Counted from the stretch's first letter, positions 1 through 8,313 are shown. The stretch: 48,708 nt of DNA from Methylacidiphilales bacterium (GCA_026225555.1 JAMFSY010000073.1:1-48708), one strand, 5' to 3'. Numbers and translations: made by a program. Notes: generated from the sequence alone by a model not told the origin.

Positions 1-1191
1 CATCATAAAAAGGTCTTCGTGCGGATCGATGATGATGTGCGTGCTGACGTAACCATCCCAGCCATAGGAGCCGGGCGAAATCAGGCTGGCGATCTTGGAC
101 ATGTCGGGCGGCATCACCTGAACGCCGAAGCCGAAGGCGGGCGGCGACCAGGGACCCGGCACGGGAATAATCTGGATGCTCGTCATCATCTCCACCGTCT
201 TGCGACCCAGGATGCGCTTGCCATTCCACTGGCCGCCATTGAGCAGCATCTGGGCAAAGCGCCCATAATCATGCGCGGTGGAAAAGAGACCACCGCCGCC
301 ACTCCGAAACGTACCTTTCGGCTGCGGCGTGATTCCACCCACCGGGGGAATTTCCTTCAACTTGCCGTTGTCATCCTTGGAGTAGAGCTTGGCCAGGCGG
401 GGCAGCTTGGCATCGGGAACGCTGAAGGAAGTATCCACCATGCCCAGGGGAATGAAGATCCGCTCCCGCTCGACCTGCTCCAACGGCTTGCCGGTCACGA
501 CCTCGATCAACGCGCCGAGAACATCGGTGTTAATGCCATAAGTCCAACTCGCGCCGGGCTGATGTTCCAGGGGCAGGCTCGCGGCCCGTGCGGTGAAGTC
601 CTTCAGCGAATCCGCTTCCCAGAGATGCGCCCGCACATAGATATCATGGAGCGTATCGTTGCCGAAAATGTCGTAGCGCAGGCCGCTGCTTTGGGTCAGG
701 AGTTCGCGCACCGTGATAAGACTCTCCGCCGCCACCGTCTGCGGCGCGTCGGCCGTGCCTCCGGTGAAGACGCGCGGCGCGGCGAACTCGGGCAGGTAGC
801 GGGAGATGGGATCGTTCAGGTTGATTTTGCCTTCCTCCACCAGCGTGAGCGCGGTCACGGTGGTGACGATTTTCGTCATGGAGTAGAGACGAAAGATCGT
901 GTCGGGAGTCATCGGCGTATGGGCCTGGACGTCGCGCCAACCGATGGCTCCGCTATCGACAACCTGGCCATGGCGAGCCACCAACCAGACAAAACCGGGC
1001 AACTGTCCATTATCCACGGCGCCCTGGAGGTTGGCCCGAATGCGTGGAACTCGATTGGCAAGAAGTCCCTGCCCGGAAGAAGCTCCCGGAAGGCCCCAGT
1101 CGGGCGAGGCCGCCTCAAGAGGCAATACCGGGAAAAGGACCGCCGCCAGAAGATAAAGAAAGCGGGACGAAAAGGATCTGGGGATAAGCAT
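1..1191 (-). CDS. Serine hydrolase of the beta-lactamase/EstB family, secreted, 3' end outside the window
   Basis: Reading the minus strand from the ATG at 1191 gives about 397 codons open to the window edge. A hydrophobic signal peptide (roughly residues 9-28, ending LEAA) is followed by a penicillin-binding-protein-like serine hydrolase fold. The SxxK nucleophile motif appears as SMTK in the context FRLYSMTK, and the YxN-type motif as YGIN in TYGINTDVLG. A late SYGWDGY segment corresponds to the third active-site region. The family (class C beta-lactamase, EstB esterases, D-aminopeptidases) acts on esters or peptides in the periplasm, and the substrate cannot be told. Perhaps 30-40 C-terminal residues lie beyond position 1. 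The TetR gene upstream is on the same strand and ends 42 bp before this start, so the two may be cotranscribed. The long open frame on the opposite strand is its shadow. Confidence 0.85.
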   Translation of the reverse strand, partial: MLIPRSFSSRFLYLLAAVLFPVLPLEAASPDWGLPGASSGQGLLANRVPRIRANLQGAVDNGQLPGFVWLVARHGQVVDSGAIGWRDVQAHTPMTPDTIFRLYSMTKIVTTVTALTLVEEGKINLNDPISRYLPEFAAPRVFTGGTADAPQTVAAESLITVRELLTQSSGLRYDIFGNDTLHDIYVRAHLWEADSLKDFTARAASLPLEHQPGASWTYGINTDVLGALIEVVTGKPLEQVERERIFIPLGMVDTSFSVPDAKLPRLAKLYSKDDNGKLKEIPPVGGITPQPKGTFRSGGGGLFSTAHDYGRFAQMLLNGGQWNGKRILGRKTVEMMTSIQIIPVPGPWSPPAFGFGVQVMPPDMSKIASLISPGSYGWDGYVSTHIIIDPHEDLFMM

Positions 1192-1232
1192 CCGACCGCT
1201 TTAGCAGCTGTCAGACCATCTCGCGGGCGCCT

Positions 1233-1841
1233 TCAGACCGGCCAGGCTTTCAAAGCGGTCCGGGCAAGGGAGCGCAGTTCGGCGCGACTGGCGCCATTCA
1301 TGGCTTCGACCGCCATCCCATAAGTCACGGCGGAGACAAACCGGGCGAGGCCCGCAGGATCACTTTCAGGAGGCAAATCGCCCTCCGCCTTCGCCCGCTT
1401 GAAACGTTCGAGGAAGGCCGCCTGGCCCGCCTCCCGCCGCGCGATCAGTTCCTGGCGAATGGGACTCGATTCATCCCCGCAGACCAGCGCGCCATGGACA
1501 ACCAGACAGCCGCGCGGCCGCTTTGGGTCGGTGAGATTATCGGCATTCAGACGCAGCCAATGCTCCACCACCCCGCGGGCCGTCGGTTCGCGAAAGGCTT
1601 CCTGCATCGTCAGTGAAGCTTTGGCGAGATAACGGTCCAGCACTTTGCGGAACAGGGCCTCCTTGTTGCCAAAGGCGGCGTAAAGGCTGGGACGATTGAT
1701 TCCCATGGCCCGGGTCAGGTCAGCGAGCGAGGCGCCTTCGTAGCCTTTTTCCCAAAAGACGAGCAGGGCGGCATCGAGCGCCTTTTCGCAGTCAAAGGCG
1801 CGGGGACGACCCAGGGGACACGCGGCCTCTTTTAATTTCAT
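1233..1841 (-). CDS. TetR/AcrR family transcriptional repressor
   Basis: 202 residues, normal for the family. The N-terminal helix-turn-helix lies at about residues 20-65, with the typical run KALDAALLVFWEKGYEGASL followed by LTRAMGINRPSLYAAFGNKE. The C-terminal all-helical ligand/dimer domain contains a GCLVVHGALVCGDE segment typical of one common TetR subgroup. It is transcribed divergently from the SDR oxidoreductase at 1926. Two 18-bp imperfect palindromes lie in the 84-bp gap, one overlapping this gene's own start codon, so it probably represses itself and the oxidoreductase. The inducer is unknown. Regulators of this type next to SDR genes usually sense a small electrophile or lipophilic compound, but that is inference. 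Confidence 0.9.
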   Translation of the reverse strand: MKLKEAACPLGRPRAFDCEKALDAALLVFWEKGYEGASLADLTRAMGINRPSLYAAFGNKEALFRKVLDRYLAKASLTMQEAFREPTARGVVEHWLRLNADNLTDPKRPRGCLVVHGALVCGDESSPIRQELIARREAGQAAFLERFKRAKAEGDLPPESDPAGLARFVSAVTYGMAVEAMNGASRAELRSLARTALKAWPV

Positions 1842-1854
1842 ACCTAACGATACA
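1837..1854. promoter_or_regulatory. Candidate TetR operator 1 (overlaps the tetR start codon)
   Basis: The plus strand reads TTCATACCTAACGATACA. It matches the second site at 1890-1907 at the ATACC and CGATACA blocks. Its reverse complement begins TGTATCG. It covers the ATG of the TetR gene, which would give autorepression. Confidence 0.55.
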
Positions 1855-1862
1855 ATAAGGGA

Positions 1863-1891
1863 TTGACGGCCTCCTGTCCATGACGTAGATG
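1863..1891 (+). promoter_or_regulatory. Possible promoter of the SDR gene
   Basis: TTGACG at 1863-1868 is a near-consensus -35 box. A weak -10 candidate, TAGATG at 1886-1891, lies 17 bp downstream. The proposed operator at 1890-1907 would overlap or abut this -10 element. The -10 is a poor match, so this is tentative. Confidence 0.35.
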
Positions 1892-1907
1892 TATACCGTT
1901 CGATACA
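1890..1907. promoter_or_regulatory. Candidate TetR operator 2
   Basis: TGTATACCGTTCGATACA, an inverted repeat with TGTAT/ATACA outer arms. It shares ATACC and CGATACA with the site at 1837-1854. The two sites are 53 bp apart (about five helical turns) and occupy both divergent promoters. Confidence 0.6.
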
Positions 1908-1925
1908 AAACTACCAAATAACATC

Positions 1926-2681
1926 ATGAAAAAACTCGAAGGAAAAGTCGCAGTCGTCACTGGAGCCTCGAAGGGAATCGGCGCCTCCATCGCCAAGCAT
2001 CTCGCCGCTGAGGGAGCTTCGGTCGTCGTCAATTATTCCTCCAGCAAGGAAGGCGCTGACCGTGCCGTCGCGGAAATCACCGGCCTGGGCGGCAAGGCGG
2101 TCGCCGTGCAGGCTAACGTGGCCAAGAAGGCGGACATCGACCGGCTCTTTACGGAAACGAAAAAGGCTTTTGGCCGGCTCGATATTCTCGTCAATAACGC
2201 GGGCATCTATGAATTCGCGCCGGTGGAGCAAATCACGGAGGAGCACTTTCAAAAGCACTTCAACCTGAATGTGCTCGGCCTGCTGCTCACCACGCAGGAA
2301 GCGTTGAACCATTTCGACGCAAAGGGTGGCAGCATCATCAACATCAGCTCGGTCGTCGCCACGCTCGGCATTCCCGGTGCCTCGGTCTACAGCGCCACCA
2401 AGGCCTCGGTGGACGCGATCACCCGTTCGCTGGCGAAGGAACTGGGCGCGCGCAAGATCCGGGTCAACTCGGTCGCGCCGGGCATGGTGGAAACGGAAGG
2501 GACCGAAAGCGCCGGCTTTACCGGAGCCGAAAGCGAGTTCCGCAAGCAGGTCGAGGCGAACACGCCGGTGGGCCGCATCGGCAAGCCGCAGGACATTGCC
2601 ACGGTGGCTACCTTCCTGGCTTCGGATGACGCCGCATGGGTCAGCGGTGAAACTTGGTTCGTGTCGGGCGGCTATCGCTAA
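1926..2681 (+). CDS. Short-chain dehydrogenase/reductase (3-oxoacyl-ACP reductase/glucose 1-dehydrogenase-like)
   Basis: 251 residues, a classical SDR. The NAD(P)-binding TGASKGIG motif is at residues 12-19, NNAG at 90-93, the catalytic serine in the NISS segment near 141-142, and YSATK at 155-159 gives the catalytic Tyr155 and Lys159. The C-terminal SGETWFVSGGYR is standard for the family. It is a cytoplasmic NAD(P)-dependent oxidoreductase with an undetermined alcohol or ketone substrate. It is divergent from the TetR repressor that probably controls it and is followed by a strong hairpin at 2697-2725. The sequence is typical for the family and shows no damage. Confidence 0.92.
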   Translation: MKKLEGKVAVVTGASKGIGASIAKHLAAEGASVVVNYSSSKEGADRAVAEITGLGGKAVAVQANVAKKADIDRLFTETKKAFGRLDILVNNAGIYEFAPVEQITEEHFQKHFNLNVLGLLLTTQEALNHFDAKGGSIINISSVVATLGIPGASVYSATKASVDAITRSLAKELGARKIRVNSVAPGMVETEGTESAGFTGAESEFRKQVEANTPVGRIGKPQDIATVATFLASDDAAWVSGETWFVSGGYR

Positions 2682-2696
2682 AGCGTGACGGCAGAC

Positions 2697-2725
2697 AAAG
2701 GGACGGCGGAAAGCGCCGTCCCTTT
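2697..2725. terminator. Bidirectional intrinsic terminator between convergent genes
   Basis: A perfect 12-bp stem, AAAGGGACGGCG / CGCCGTCCCTTT, with a five-base GAAAG loop. It lies between the SDR gene (ends 2681, plus) and the aldolase gene (ends 2734, minus). A/T-rich flanks on both sides suit termination in both directions. Confidence 0.85.
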
Positions 2726-2733
2726 CTCTTGAT

Positions 2734-3657
2734 TCAAACCGGTGTCGCGTAGATATCGATCACGTCGCTGAGGAATTTCAGCGACTCGGCCTTGGGCCGC
2801 TGGAAGGAATTGCGACCCACAATCGAGCCGAATCCGCCGCCGCGATGGATCCCCTGGACGCCTTCCAGGAATGTGCCGGCATCCTCCGACGGACCGCCGG
2901 AAAAGATCAGGATCCGACGACCCGCGAAGCAGCATTGCACGGCGTGGCGCACCCGTTCCTCGTAGTCGCCGATGGGGATGCGCTGCTTCTCATAGACCTT
3001 CTTCGCCTCGGGCTGCTCGAGATGCTCGCTGGGCAGCTTCACCTTCACGATATGGGCGCCAAGCTGCGCGGCGATTTGCGCGGCGTAACCGCAGACATCC
3101 ATCGACGTCTCACCTTCCTTGCTCAGGCCCGAGCCGCGCGGGTAGGACCAGATGACCACGACCAGCCCGGCTGCCTTCGCCTCCGCCGCGAGCTCGCGAA
3201 TCTCCTGGTACATTTCGACCCGATGGGCCGAGCCGGGATAGATGGTGAAGCCGATCGCGGCGCAACCGAGCCGCAGGGCATCATTCACGCCACTGGTCAC
3301 GGCGGAAATCGGATCGCCCTCGTCGAGCAGCACATCGTGGTTGTTCACCTTCAGGATGAGTGGGATTTCACCAGCGAATTCCCGTGCGCCCGCCTCGATG
3401 AAGCCGAGCGGCGCGGCATAGGCGTTGCAGCCCGCCTCGATCGCCAACTCGAAATGGTAGCGCGGATCGTAGGCCGGGGGATTCATTGCGAAGCTGCGGG
3501 CCGGCCCATGCTCGAAACCCTGGTCCACCGGCAGGATGACCAGCTTGCCCGTGCCGCCCAGCCGTCCGTGATTCAGGATCCGGGTCAGGTTGGTCAACGT
3601 ACCGGGATTGTCGCTGCCATACCAACTGAGAATTTCTTTAACGCGGGGAGTGTTCAT
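2734..3657 (-). CDS. fbaB: Class I fructose-bisphosphate aldolase (DhnA/FbaB type)
   Basis: 307 residues, similar in length to the DhnA-type Schiff-base aldolases. These split fructose 1,6-bisphosphate into glyceraldehyde 3-phosphate and dihydroxyacetone phosphate in the cytoplasm. Visible signatures are VDQGFEHGP (residues 44-52) near the N-terminus, NHDVLLDE, a Schiff-base lysine candidate in HIVKVKLP (Lys205 or Lys207), and the phosphate-binding SGGPSEDAG and GIHRGGGFGSIVGRN segments at the end. It lies 33 bp downstream of the HAD phosphatase start-to-stop unit on the same strand, so the two are probably cotranscribed. The terminator at 2697-2725 follows. Confidence 0.92.
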   Translation of the reverse strand: MNTPRVKEILSWYGSDNPGTLTNLTRILNHGRLGGTGKLVILPVDQGFEHGPARSFAMNPPAYDPRYHFELAIEAGCNAYAAPLGFIEAGAREFAGEIPLILKVNNHDVLLDEGDPISAVTSGVNDALRLGCAAIGFTIYPGSAHRVEMYQEIRELAAEAKAAGLVVVIWSYPRGSGLSKEGETSMDVCGYAAQIAAQLGAHIVKVKLPSEHLEQPEAKKVYEKQRIPIGDYEERVRHAVQCCFAGRRILIFSGGPSEDAGTFLEGVQGIHRGGGFGSIVGRNSFQRPKAESLKFLSDVIDIYATPV

Positions 3658-3690
3658 AGACGGGTCTTCAGGTTGTGGGTGGGTTGAGGA

Positions 3691-4509
3691 TCAGGAAAGA
3701 AAATGGATCTCGAGCGCCTTGGCAAAGCCCTCGTCCTCGTAACCGGCGGTGACGAAATGGGCCTGGGCCTGCACTTCCGGGGAGGACTGCCCCATGGCGA
3801 TGCTCATCCCGGCCTTCTCGAACATGGGCACATCGTTGGGCATGTCGCCAAGCACGGCGATTTCCTCCAGGCCGATCTTGAAATGCTCCGCAAGATATTC
3901 GGCCACCGCCCCCTTGTTGGCCTGGGGATTGGTCACGTCGAGGTAATAAGGCTGCGAGCGCTGGGCCGAGACGGCGCCCTGGAGCGTCTTCTGGCAATCG
4001 GCCTCGGCCTGGGCGACTTTGTCGAGGTCGTCGCTGACTCCGACAATCTTCACTGCCTGATCCAGGAGACCGCTGAAATCGGCGAGAACCTTGGGTGGGA
4101 ACTTGACGGTCCACGCTTCGCGATCGACGTGCGGTCCCTTGACGTCGGGCACGTACCAATCGGTCGCGGTGTAAAGCCACGCGACCAGATCGTGCTTCTT
4201 GATCAGCTCCAGCGCATGCGCGGCGGTGGCCGCCTCGATCGTACGGGCGGTGATGACACTCAGGTCGGGATGCGTGAAGACGCCGCCGTTGAAACCCGCG
4301 ACCGGCGTTTGCAATTCCAGCGGATCGATCAGCATCTTCATGCCAAGCGGCGGGCGACCGCTGGTGATCGCGAAGAGCAGACCCTTCTCATGCAGCCGAT
4401 GCACCGCCTGTTTCGCGCGATCGGTCAGGATCTTTTCCTTGGTGACCAGCGTTCCATCGACGTCGGCCAGAACCAGCCGGATTTTCTTGGATGAAGTGTA
4501 CGGCTTCAT
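3691..4509 (-). CDS. Cof-type HAD-IIB phosphatase
   Basis: About 272 residues when started at the ATG at 4509. A longer frame opens at 4530, but the seven extra residues look unlike a protein start. HAD motif I is ADVDGT, with the nucleophile Asp16 and acid/base Asp18. Motif II is in AITSGRP, and motif IV is GDMPND near the C-terminus, followed by the usual GMSIAMGQSSPEVQ run. The cap domain lies between. Family members dephosphorylate sugar phosphates or flavin and pyridoxal phosphates, and the exact substrate is unknown. Its position directly upstream of a fructose-bisphosphate aldolase hints at sugar phosphate turnover. Confidence 0.9.
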   Translation of the reverse strand: MKPYTSSKKIRLVLADVDGTLVTKEKILTDRAKQAVHRLHEKGLLFAITSGRPPLGMKMLIDPLELQTPVAGFNGGVFTHPDLSVITARTIEAATAAHALELIKKHDLVAWLYTATDWYVPDVKGPHVDREAWTVKFPPKVLADFSGLLDQAVKIVGVSDDLDKVAQAEADCQKTLQGAVSAQRSQPYYLDVTNPQANKGAVAEYLAEHFKIGLEEIAVLGDMPNDVPMFEKAGMSIAMGQSSPEVQAQAHFVTAGYEDEGFAKALEIHFLS

Positions 4510-4578
4510 AGGGCAGCAGAAAGATAGCACAAGCCCGCCGCGCGGAGTAAAGGGAGGATTCGGACAGATCGCGAAACG

Positions 4579-5730
4579 TTACATTCCGCAGGAGTCGAGA
4601 AACCAGATTATGGCGTAGAGCTCCAGTTGCGCGCCCGGGCCGCGCGAAAGGGCATCGAAGCCGTGCGTCGCCCAAGGCAGTTCGAGGAGAAAAACCGGTC
4701 GCCCGGCCTGGACCAGGCGATCCTGCAATCGCTCGCTGTGCCGCACCCAGACGATCTCATCGCGCGTGCCGTGGATGAGCAAAGTGGGCGGCGTATCCGC
4801 TCCCACGAAAGCGAGCGCGGAGGCGTCCTTATATAAGGCGGGCGAACTCGCCGGCGGCCCGCCCATCAACCCGCGCACGAGCGGCCGCGAGTGGATAATG
4901 TCGTCCTCCTTGCCGGTCCAGTAGGAGAAATTCATGTCGGTTGGCGGATAGATCGCGATGCAGCCGCGAATGGCGGGATCGTGCTGCGCGTAGGCGGCAT
5001 CCAGCGCAATCTGGCCACCGGCTGAGCGACCAAAAATAATGAACCGCGACGCATCGATGCCGAGCTCCGCCGCGTGGGCCTTCAGGTAAACCAGCGCGGC
5101 GGCCACATCCTCCCGTTGCGCCGGCCAGTGAAACTTCGGCGCGAGGCGATAGCTCATCGACGCCACGCGATAGCCGAGCGCGGCCAGCCGTCGGTTGATA
5201 TACGGAAGCTGCCTTTCATTCCCGCTACTCCACCCGCCGCCATGGATCATCACAATGCAGGGCTGCGGGCCGGGACTTCCATCCGTGTACATCCGTAGCG
5301 GTAACAAACTCCCATCGGCGGTCGTGAAGCTGAACGTCTCCTCGCGCGCCTGGGGCGAGGGAGTCAGGCCCCACAGCTTGGTCCAGCTTAAAGGGCTCGC
5401 GGGCAAACCAACCGAGCGGCCCTTCTCGCCGAAAGCGGTCATCAATTGGTCCGGCAATTTGCGCGCGATGAAGGTTGCCTGAACCAACGGCCTAAGAAAT
5501 AGACTCAGGCTCGCCAGGCACAGCACCAGGGTGAAGAGGTTCGCCTGTTTCCGCTGCGCGATCAGTTCCCACACCAGCACTCCCAACGAGGCGACCGAAA
5601 ACCAGTGACCCAGTTCCGTCACGATAATGACCACATACCAAAGCACTACCTCCGTCGCCGGAACCACCACCATCAGGCTGAGCAGGAAAAGAATCGCGGC
5701 GGCGAAAATTCGAAAGAGAGAGAAGGCCAT
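4579..5730 (-). CDS. Membrane-anchored alpha/beta hydrolase (carboxylesterase/lipase, HGGGW type)
   Basis: 383 residues. The first 90 or so hold about three hydrophobic helices (residues 8-28, 30-50, 66-85), so the enzyme is probably fixed in the inner membrane. The hydrolase domain follows, with the oxyanion motif HGGGW, the nucleophile elbow GRSAGG, the acid region in HGTRDEIVW and the catalytic His in ATHGFD. This is the hormone-sensitive-lipase-like esterase pattern. The substrate is not predictable. The stop lies 69 bp upstream of the HAD gene start on the same strand. A degenerate REP copy sits directly upstream of its start. Confidence 0.88.
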   Translation of the reverse strand: MAFSLFRIFAAAILFLLSLMVVVPATEVVLWYVVIIVTELGHWFSVASLGVLVWELIAQRKQANLFTLVLCLASLSLFLRPLVQATFIARKLPDQLMTAFGEKGRSVGLPASPLSWTKLWGLTPSPQAREETFSFTTADGSLLPLRMYTDGSPGPQPCIVMIHGGGWSSGNERQLPYINRRLAALGYRVASMSYRLAPKFHWPAQREDVAAALVYLKAHAAELGIDASRFIIFGRSAGGQIALDAAYAQHDPAIRGCIAIYPPTDMNFSYWTGKEDDIIHSRPLVRGLMGGPPASSPALYKDASALAFVGADTPPTLLIHGTRDEIVWVRHSERLQDRLVQAGRPVFLLELPWATHGFDALSRGPGAQLELYAIIWFLDSCGM

Positions 5731-5750
5731 ACCGCTCTGCTAACCAAGCA

Positions 5751-5775
5751 GTCATCCCGAACTTGTCGAGGGATA
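5751..5775 (+). repeat. REP-like palindromic repeat, degenerate copy
   Basis: Starts GTCATCCCGAACTTGTCG; differs from the common form (GTCATCCTGAGCTTG...AAGGATCAG) at several bases. Same orientation as the copy 43 bp downstream. Confidence 0.7.
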
Positions 5776-5818
5776 TAGACTAACAGCTTGCTGAAAAGAC
5801 TCACTCTCAAAAAAGTTA

Positions 5819-5845
5819 GTCATCCTGAGCTTGTCGAAGGATCAG
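5819..5845 (+). repeat. REP-like palindromic repeat, consensus copy
   Basis: Full 27-bp form beginning GTCATCCTGAGCTTG and ending AAGGATCAG. It lies 9 bp before the ATG of the exported-protein gene. Its inverted partner is at 6518-6544 on the other side of that gene. Confidence 0.9.
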
Positions 5846-5854
5846 ACGCGTTTC

Positions 5855-6496
5855 ATGATAGCAAATATGAGGCGATTTCTTCTCGCCCTGGTGATTCTGG
5901 CCTTTGCGCCAGCGCATGCGGCGGATGAGGAACGAGGGTGGTCTCCTGTGCAAAACGGTCTGCAGGCCCGGTTGCTGGCTTCACCGGAGACATCCGGGGA
6001 TTGGAGCTACGGAATCACAATCGAGTTTCGAAACGTGAAAGAAGATAATCTCGGCATTGGTTCCGAGATAACGCTGTCCTTTAACAGGGCCGACTTGAAT
6101 TTTTCCGTTATAGATTCCGCTGGAAAGGAGCTTCCCATGACGACGAGAGACGGAGATGGAATGATTCCGAACTGGAATTTGATACTTCCGCCTGGAGCTC
6201 GACTCTCTTTCCCGATAGGTTCCGGTGGAAGCATTCCCTATAAATTATCCAATCCGCATGGACCGGGAAAGCTTCTCAGTTTCGGCTTGGGAGCGGAATG
6301 GATTGTTCCGGGCACCGGTGGGCCATATCAACTGTCGGTGGTTTTCTCTGTTCCTCCCTTTACCGGCAATCCCGCGACCCATTCCGGCTTCAAAATAATC
6401 ATGGCCAAGCCATCGGTCGATGCACATCCAGAAGCTTCGTACCGGGGGTGGCGCGGAACGCTCCATATGCCAGCACTTGTCCTTCCACAAAATTAA
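5855..6496 (+). CDS. Exported protein of unknown function, flanked by inverted REP copies
   Basis: About 213 residues. A TTG at 5831 opens the frame earlier, but it lies inside the REP repeat, so the start is more likely the ATG at 5855 or 5867. From 5867 the protein begins MRRFLLALVILAFAPAHA, a clear signal peptide cleaved before ADEE. The mature part is beta-rich, with alternating hydrophobic residues and no cysteine pair, metal motif or recognised domain. A periplasmic or outer-surface beta-sandwich is plausible but unproven. I do not recognise the family. The gene is bounded by REP repeats in opposite orientation (5819-5845 and 6518-6544), leaving little room for its own promoter. Confidence 0.75.
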   Translation: MIANMRRFLLALVILAFAPAHAADEERGWSPVQNGLQARLLASPETSGDWSYGITIEFRNVKEDNLGIGSEITLSFNRADLNFSVIDSAGKELPMTTRDGDGMIPNWNLILPPGARLSFPIGSGGSIPYKLSNPHGPGKLLSFGLGAEWIVPGTGGPYQLSVVFSVPPFTGNPATHSGFKIIMAKPSVDAHPEASYRGWRGTLHMPALVLPQN

Positions 6497-6517
6497 GTGC
6501 CGAGGAAAGCAGCCGAA

Positions 6518-6544
6518 CTGATCCTTCGACAAGCTCAGGATGAC
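6518..6544 (-). repeat. REP-like palindromic repeat, inverted copy
   Basis: Reverse complement of the consensus copy: CTGATCCTTCGACAAGC continuing to GGATGAC. It closes an inverted pair with 5819-5845 around the exported-protein gene. Confidence 0.9.
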
Positions 6545-6558
6545 GGACGTTTGGAAAA

Positions 6559-7611
6559 TTACCCCAACGCCGACACATGCTCGGCCACCGCGCGCGGGAT
6601 GCCTTCCAGCGTGTCGCGGAAGCTGCTCTTGGGCAGGACTTGGAGCGAGGCAATGGCTTGATCGAGATAGCTTTGGATGCGGCGCACGGCGTTCTTCAGG
6701 CCGCCTCGTTCGATGACTTGAGCGAGCAATTCGGTGCGGCTTTCCTCCGTGCCGTGAAGGATGATCGTGTGCAGGCGCGCCCGCTCGGCATCGCTGGCCT
6801 GGCCGAGGATATGCAGGAGGGGTAGCGTCAGCTTGCCCTTTGCGAGGTCGGTGCCCACGGTCTTGCCGGTCGCGCCTTCCGTGCCGACGAGGTCGAGGCA
6901 GTCGTCGTAAATCTGGTAGGCGATGCCGAGATAATCGCCGTAATTGCGCAGCGCGGTGACTTCATCCGGGCGGCAGCCGTTCAGCATCGCGGCCAGTTCC
7001 GTGCTGACGCGGAAGAGCGCACCGGTCTTCATCGAGATGATCTTGATATAGTCGGGAATGCTGAGCGTGAGGTCGAACCGGCGCTGGGTCTGGAGAATCT
7101 CTCCGCTGCAGACCTCGTTGGCGGCCTCCGCGATCTTGCGGCCGAGGGCCGGGTCGGAGAAGTTCGAGCTGAGCTTGAGCGCGTGGCAAAAGAGGCAGTC
7201 GCCGAGCAAGACGGAAAGCTCCGCGCCCCACTTCGCGAAGGCGGTGGGTTTGCCCCGGCGCTTCGACGCCCCGTCCATGATGTCGTCATGGATAAGCGTG
7301 GCGAGATGGATCAGCTCCACGACCACGGCGAGATCGAGATGGGCGGGCGTGACCTGCGAGCTGGCGTGCGCGGCCAGGAGCACGAGCGCGGGCCGGATGC
7401 GCTTACCGTTGCTATCGAGCGCGTAGCTGACATAACCCCAGATGCCCGGATCGAACTCCTGCACCTGGAAGCGGATACGTTCCTCGATCTTATCGAGGTC
7501 GGTCTGGATCGTGCCGAGCTGGCGGCGCAAATCGAGCTTTTGGGAGAGGGTGGGAAAGATGCGTTTAAGCGATTCCTCGCCCGGCTGAATAGTAACCCCC
7601 CCATCGCTCAT
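6559..7611 (-). CDS. ispB: Trans-polyprenyl diphosphate synthase (octaprenyl/heptaprenyl type)
   Basis: About 350 residues from the ATG at 7611. A TTG start at 7647 would add 12 residues. It elongates farnesyl diphosphate with isopentenyl diphosphate to the long isoprenoid tail of quinones, or to lipid carriers. The first aspartate-rich motif is DDIMD at residues 109-113, in the context LATLIHDDIMDGASKRRGKP. The second is the YDDCLD segment at about 235-240. KTGALF and the upstream GKRIRPAL substrate-binding segment are also present. A long first motif with small residues four and five positions before it fits a long-chain enzyme. The exact chain length, and therefore the symbol, is inferred. 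The SseB-like gene lies upstream on the same strand. Confidence 0.88.
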   Translation of the reverse strand: MSDGGVTIQPGEESLKRIFPTLSQKLDLRRQLGTIQTDLDKIEERIRFQVQEFDPGIWGYVSYALDSNGKRIRPALVLLAAHASSQVTPAHLDLAVVVELIHLATLIHDDIMDGASKRRGKPTAFAKWGAELSVLLGDCLFCHALKLSSNFSDPALGRKIAEAANEVCSGEILQTQRRFDLTLSIPDYIKIISMKTGALFRVSTELAAMLNGCRPDEVTALRNYGDYLGIAYQIYDDCLDLVGTEGATGKTVGTDLAKGKLTLPLLHILGQASDAERARLHTIILHGTEESRTELLAQVIERGGLKNAVRRIQSYLDQAIASLQVLPKSSFRDTLEGIPRAVAEHVSALG

Positions 7612-7705
7612 GTGGAAGAAGCTAAACTTATCGCCGGACGCGGTCAAACCCAGTGAACGTCTTTCTTCCGGGTAACAGCCTGGGGATTAGGGCAATGATC
7701 CGAAC

Positions 7706-8200
7706 TTATAGTCCATACTCCTGCCAGAAATCCTCTTCCTCGCCGGTGAGGTTCGGAATCCAGAAGCCCGAGGCCTGCCTGCCACCGCGCGTCTGCCACT
7801 CGGAGGCGAAGGCCTCCACTTGCGGCCTCGGCACAAGGACGGCGTCTTCGCCCGGGTTAATCAGCAGGCCATGCCAGGGCGGAGAGGTCTCGCTCACGCA
7901 CCAAGGCAACGCGGCGGTGGTGGGAATAGTGATGACGGGCGGGGCCTCGCGGGGACTTTCTATCCGAAGCTCAGCGGCCAGTTCCAGCACCCGTTCCGAA
8001 TCGGAGAAGACGAGGAGGATAGGCGTCTGCTCGATTTCGGTGGTGAAGACGCGGGGTTGTTGACGCGTGCCGCCGTTGAGGAAGTACCACTCCGGCAAGC
8101 CGGCGAGCGCGCCCAGGACATAGTCGAGCTGCCGCGCGGGGTCGGCACTGGCGCGGGCCCGGCGCACGAAGAGATCGAAGCGGTCGGGCAGGCGGGGCAT
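7706..8200 (-). CDS. SseB N-terminal-domain-like protein, hypothetical
   Basis: About 164 residues from the ATG at 8200. The frame continues upstream to 8329, but that part is Arg/Pro-rich and does not look like protein. The body has the layout of SseB N-terminal domains: a YFLNGG...PRVFTTEIEQTP stretch, a central helix with a VLELAAELR-like run, a WHGLLINPGEDAVLVPR segment matching the usual lvlNPg region, and a short acidic tail. Function is unknown outside enterobacterial secretion. The SseB assignment rests on pattern resemblance only. It is upstream of the polyprenyl synthase on the same strand (gap 94 bp) and diverges from the NRAMP gene. Confidence 0.6.
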   Translation of the reverse strand: MPRLPDRFDLFVRRARASADPARQLDYVLGALAGLPEWYFLNGGTRQQPRVFTTEIEQTPILLVFSDSERVLELAAELRIESPREAPPVITIPTTAALPWCVSETSPPWHGLLINPGEDAVLVPRPQVEAFASEWQTRGGRQASGFWIPNLTGEEEDFWQEYGL

Positions 8201-8313
8201 GGGAAAGAAAATAGGGCGGGCATTCGGGGCTTGTCGAGGAACGCGGGCGCCAAAAATCGCGGGCTGGATCTTGCGATTCCCTCCGCAAGTCGCCCCGGAG
8301 GTCGAGAGAATAC

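Noticed and set aside
19..1323. 434-residue open frame on the plus strand
   Set aside because: It is the shadow of the serine hydrolase and TetR genes on the other strand; its composition (His/Arg/Gly-rich) has no fold or motif.
5831..5854. TTG start of the exported-protein gene
   Set aside because: It lies inside the REP repeat; the ATG at 5855 or 5867 gives a proper signal peptide.
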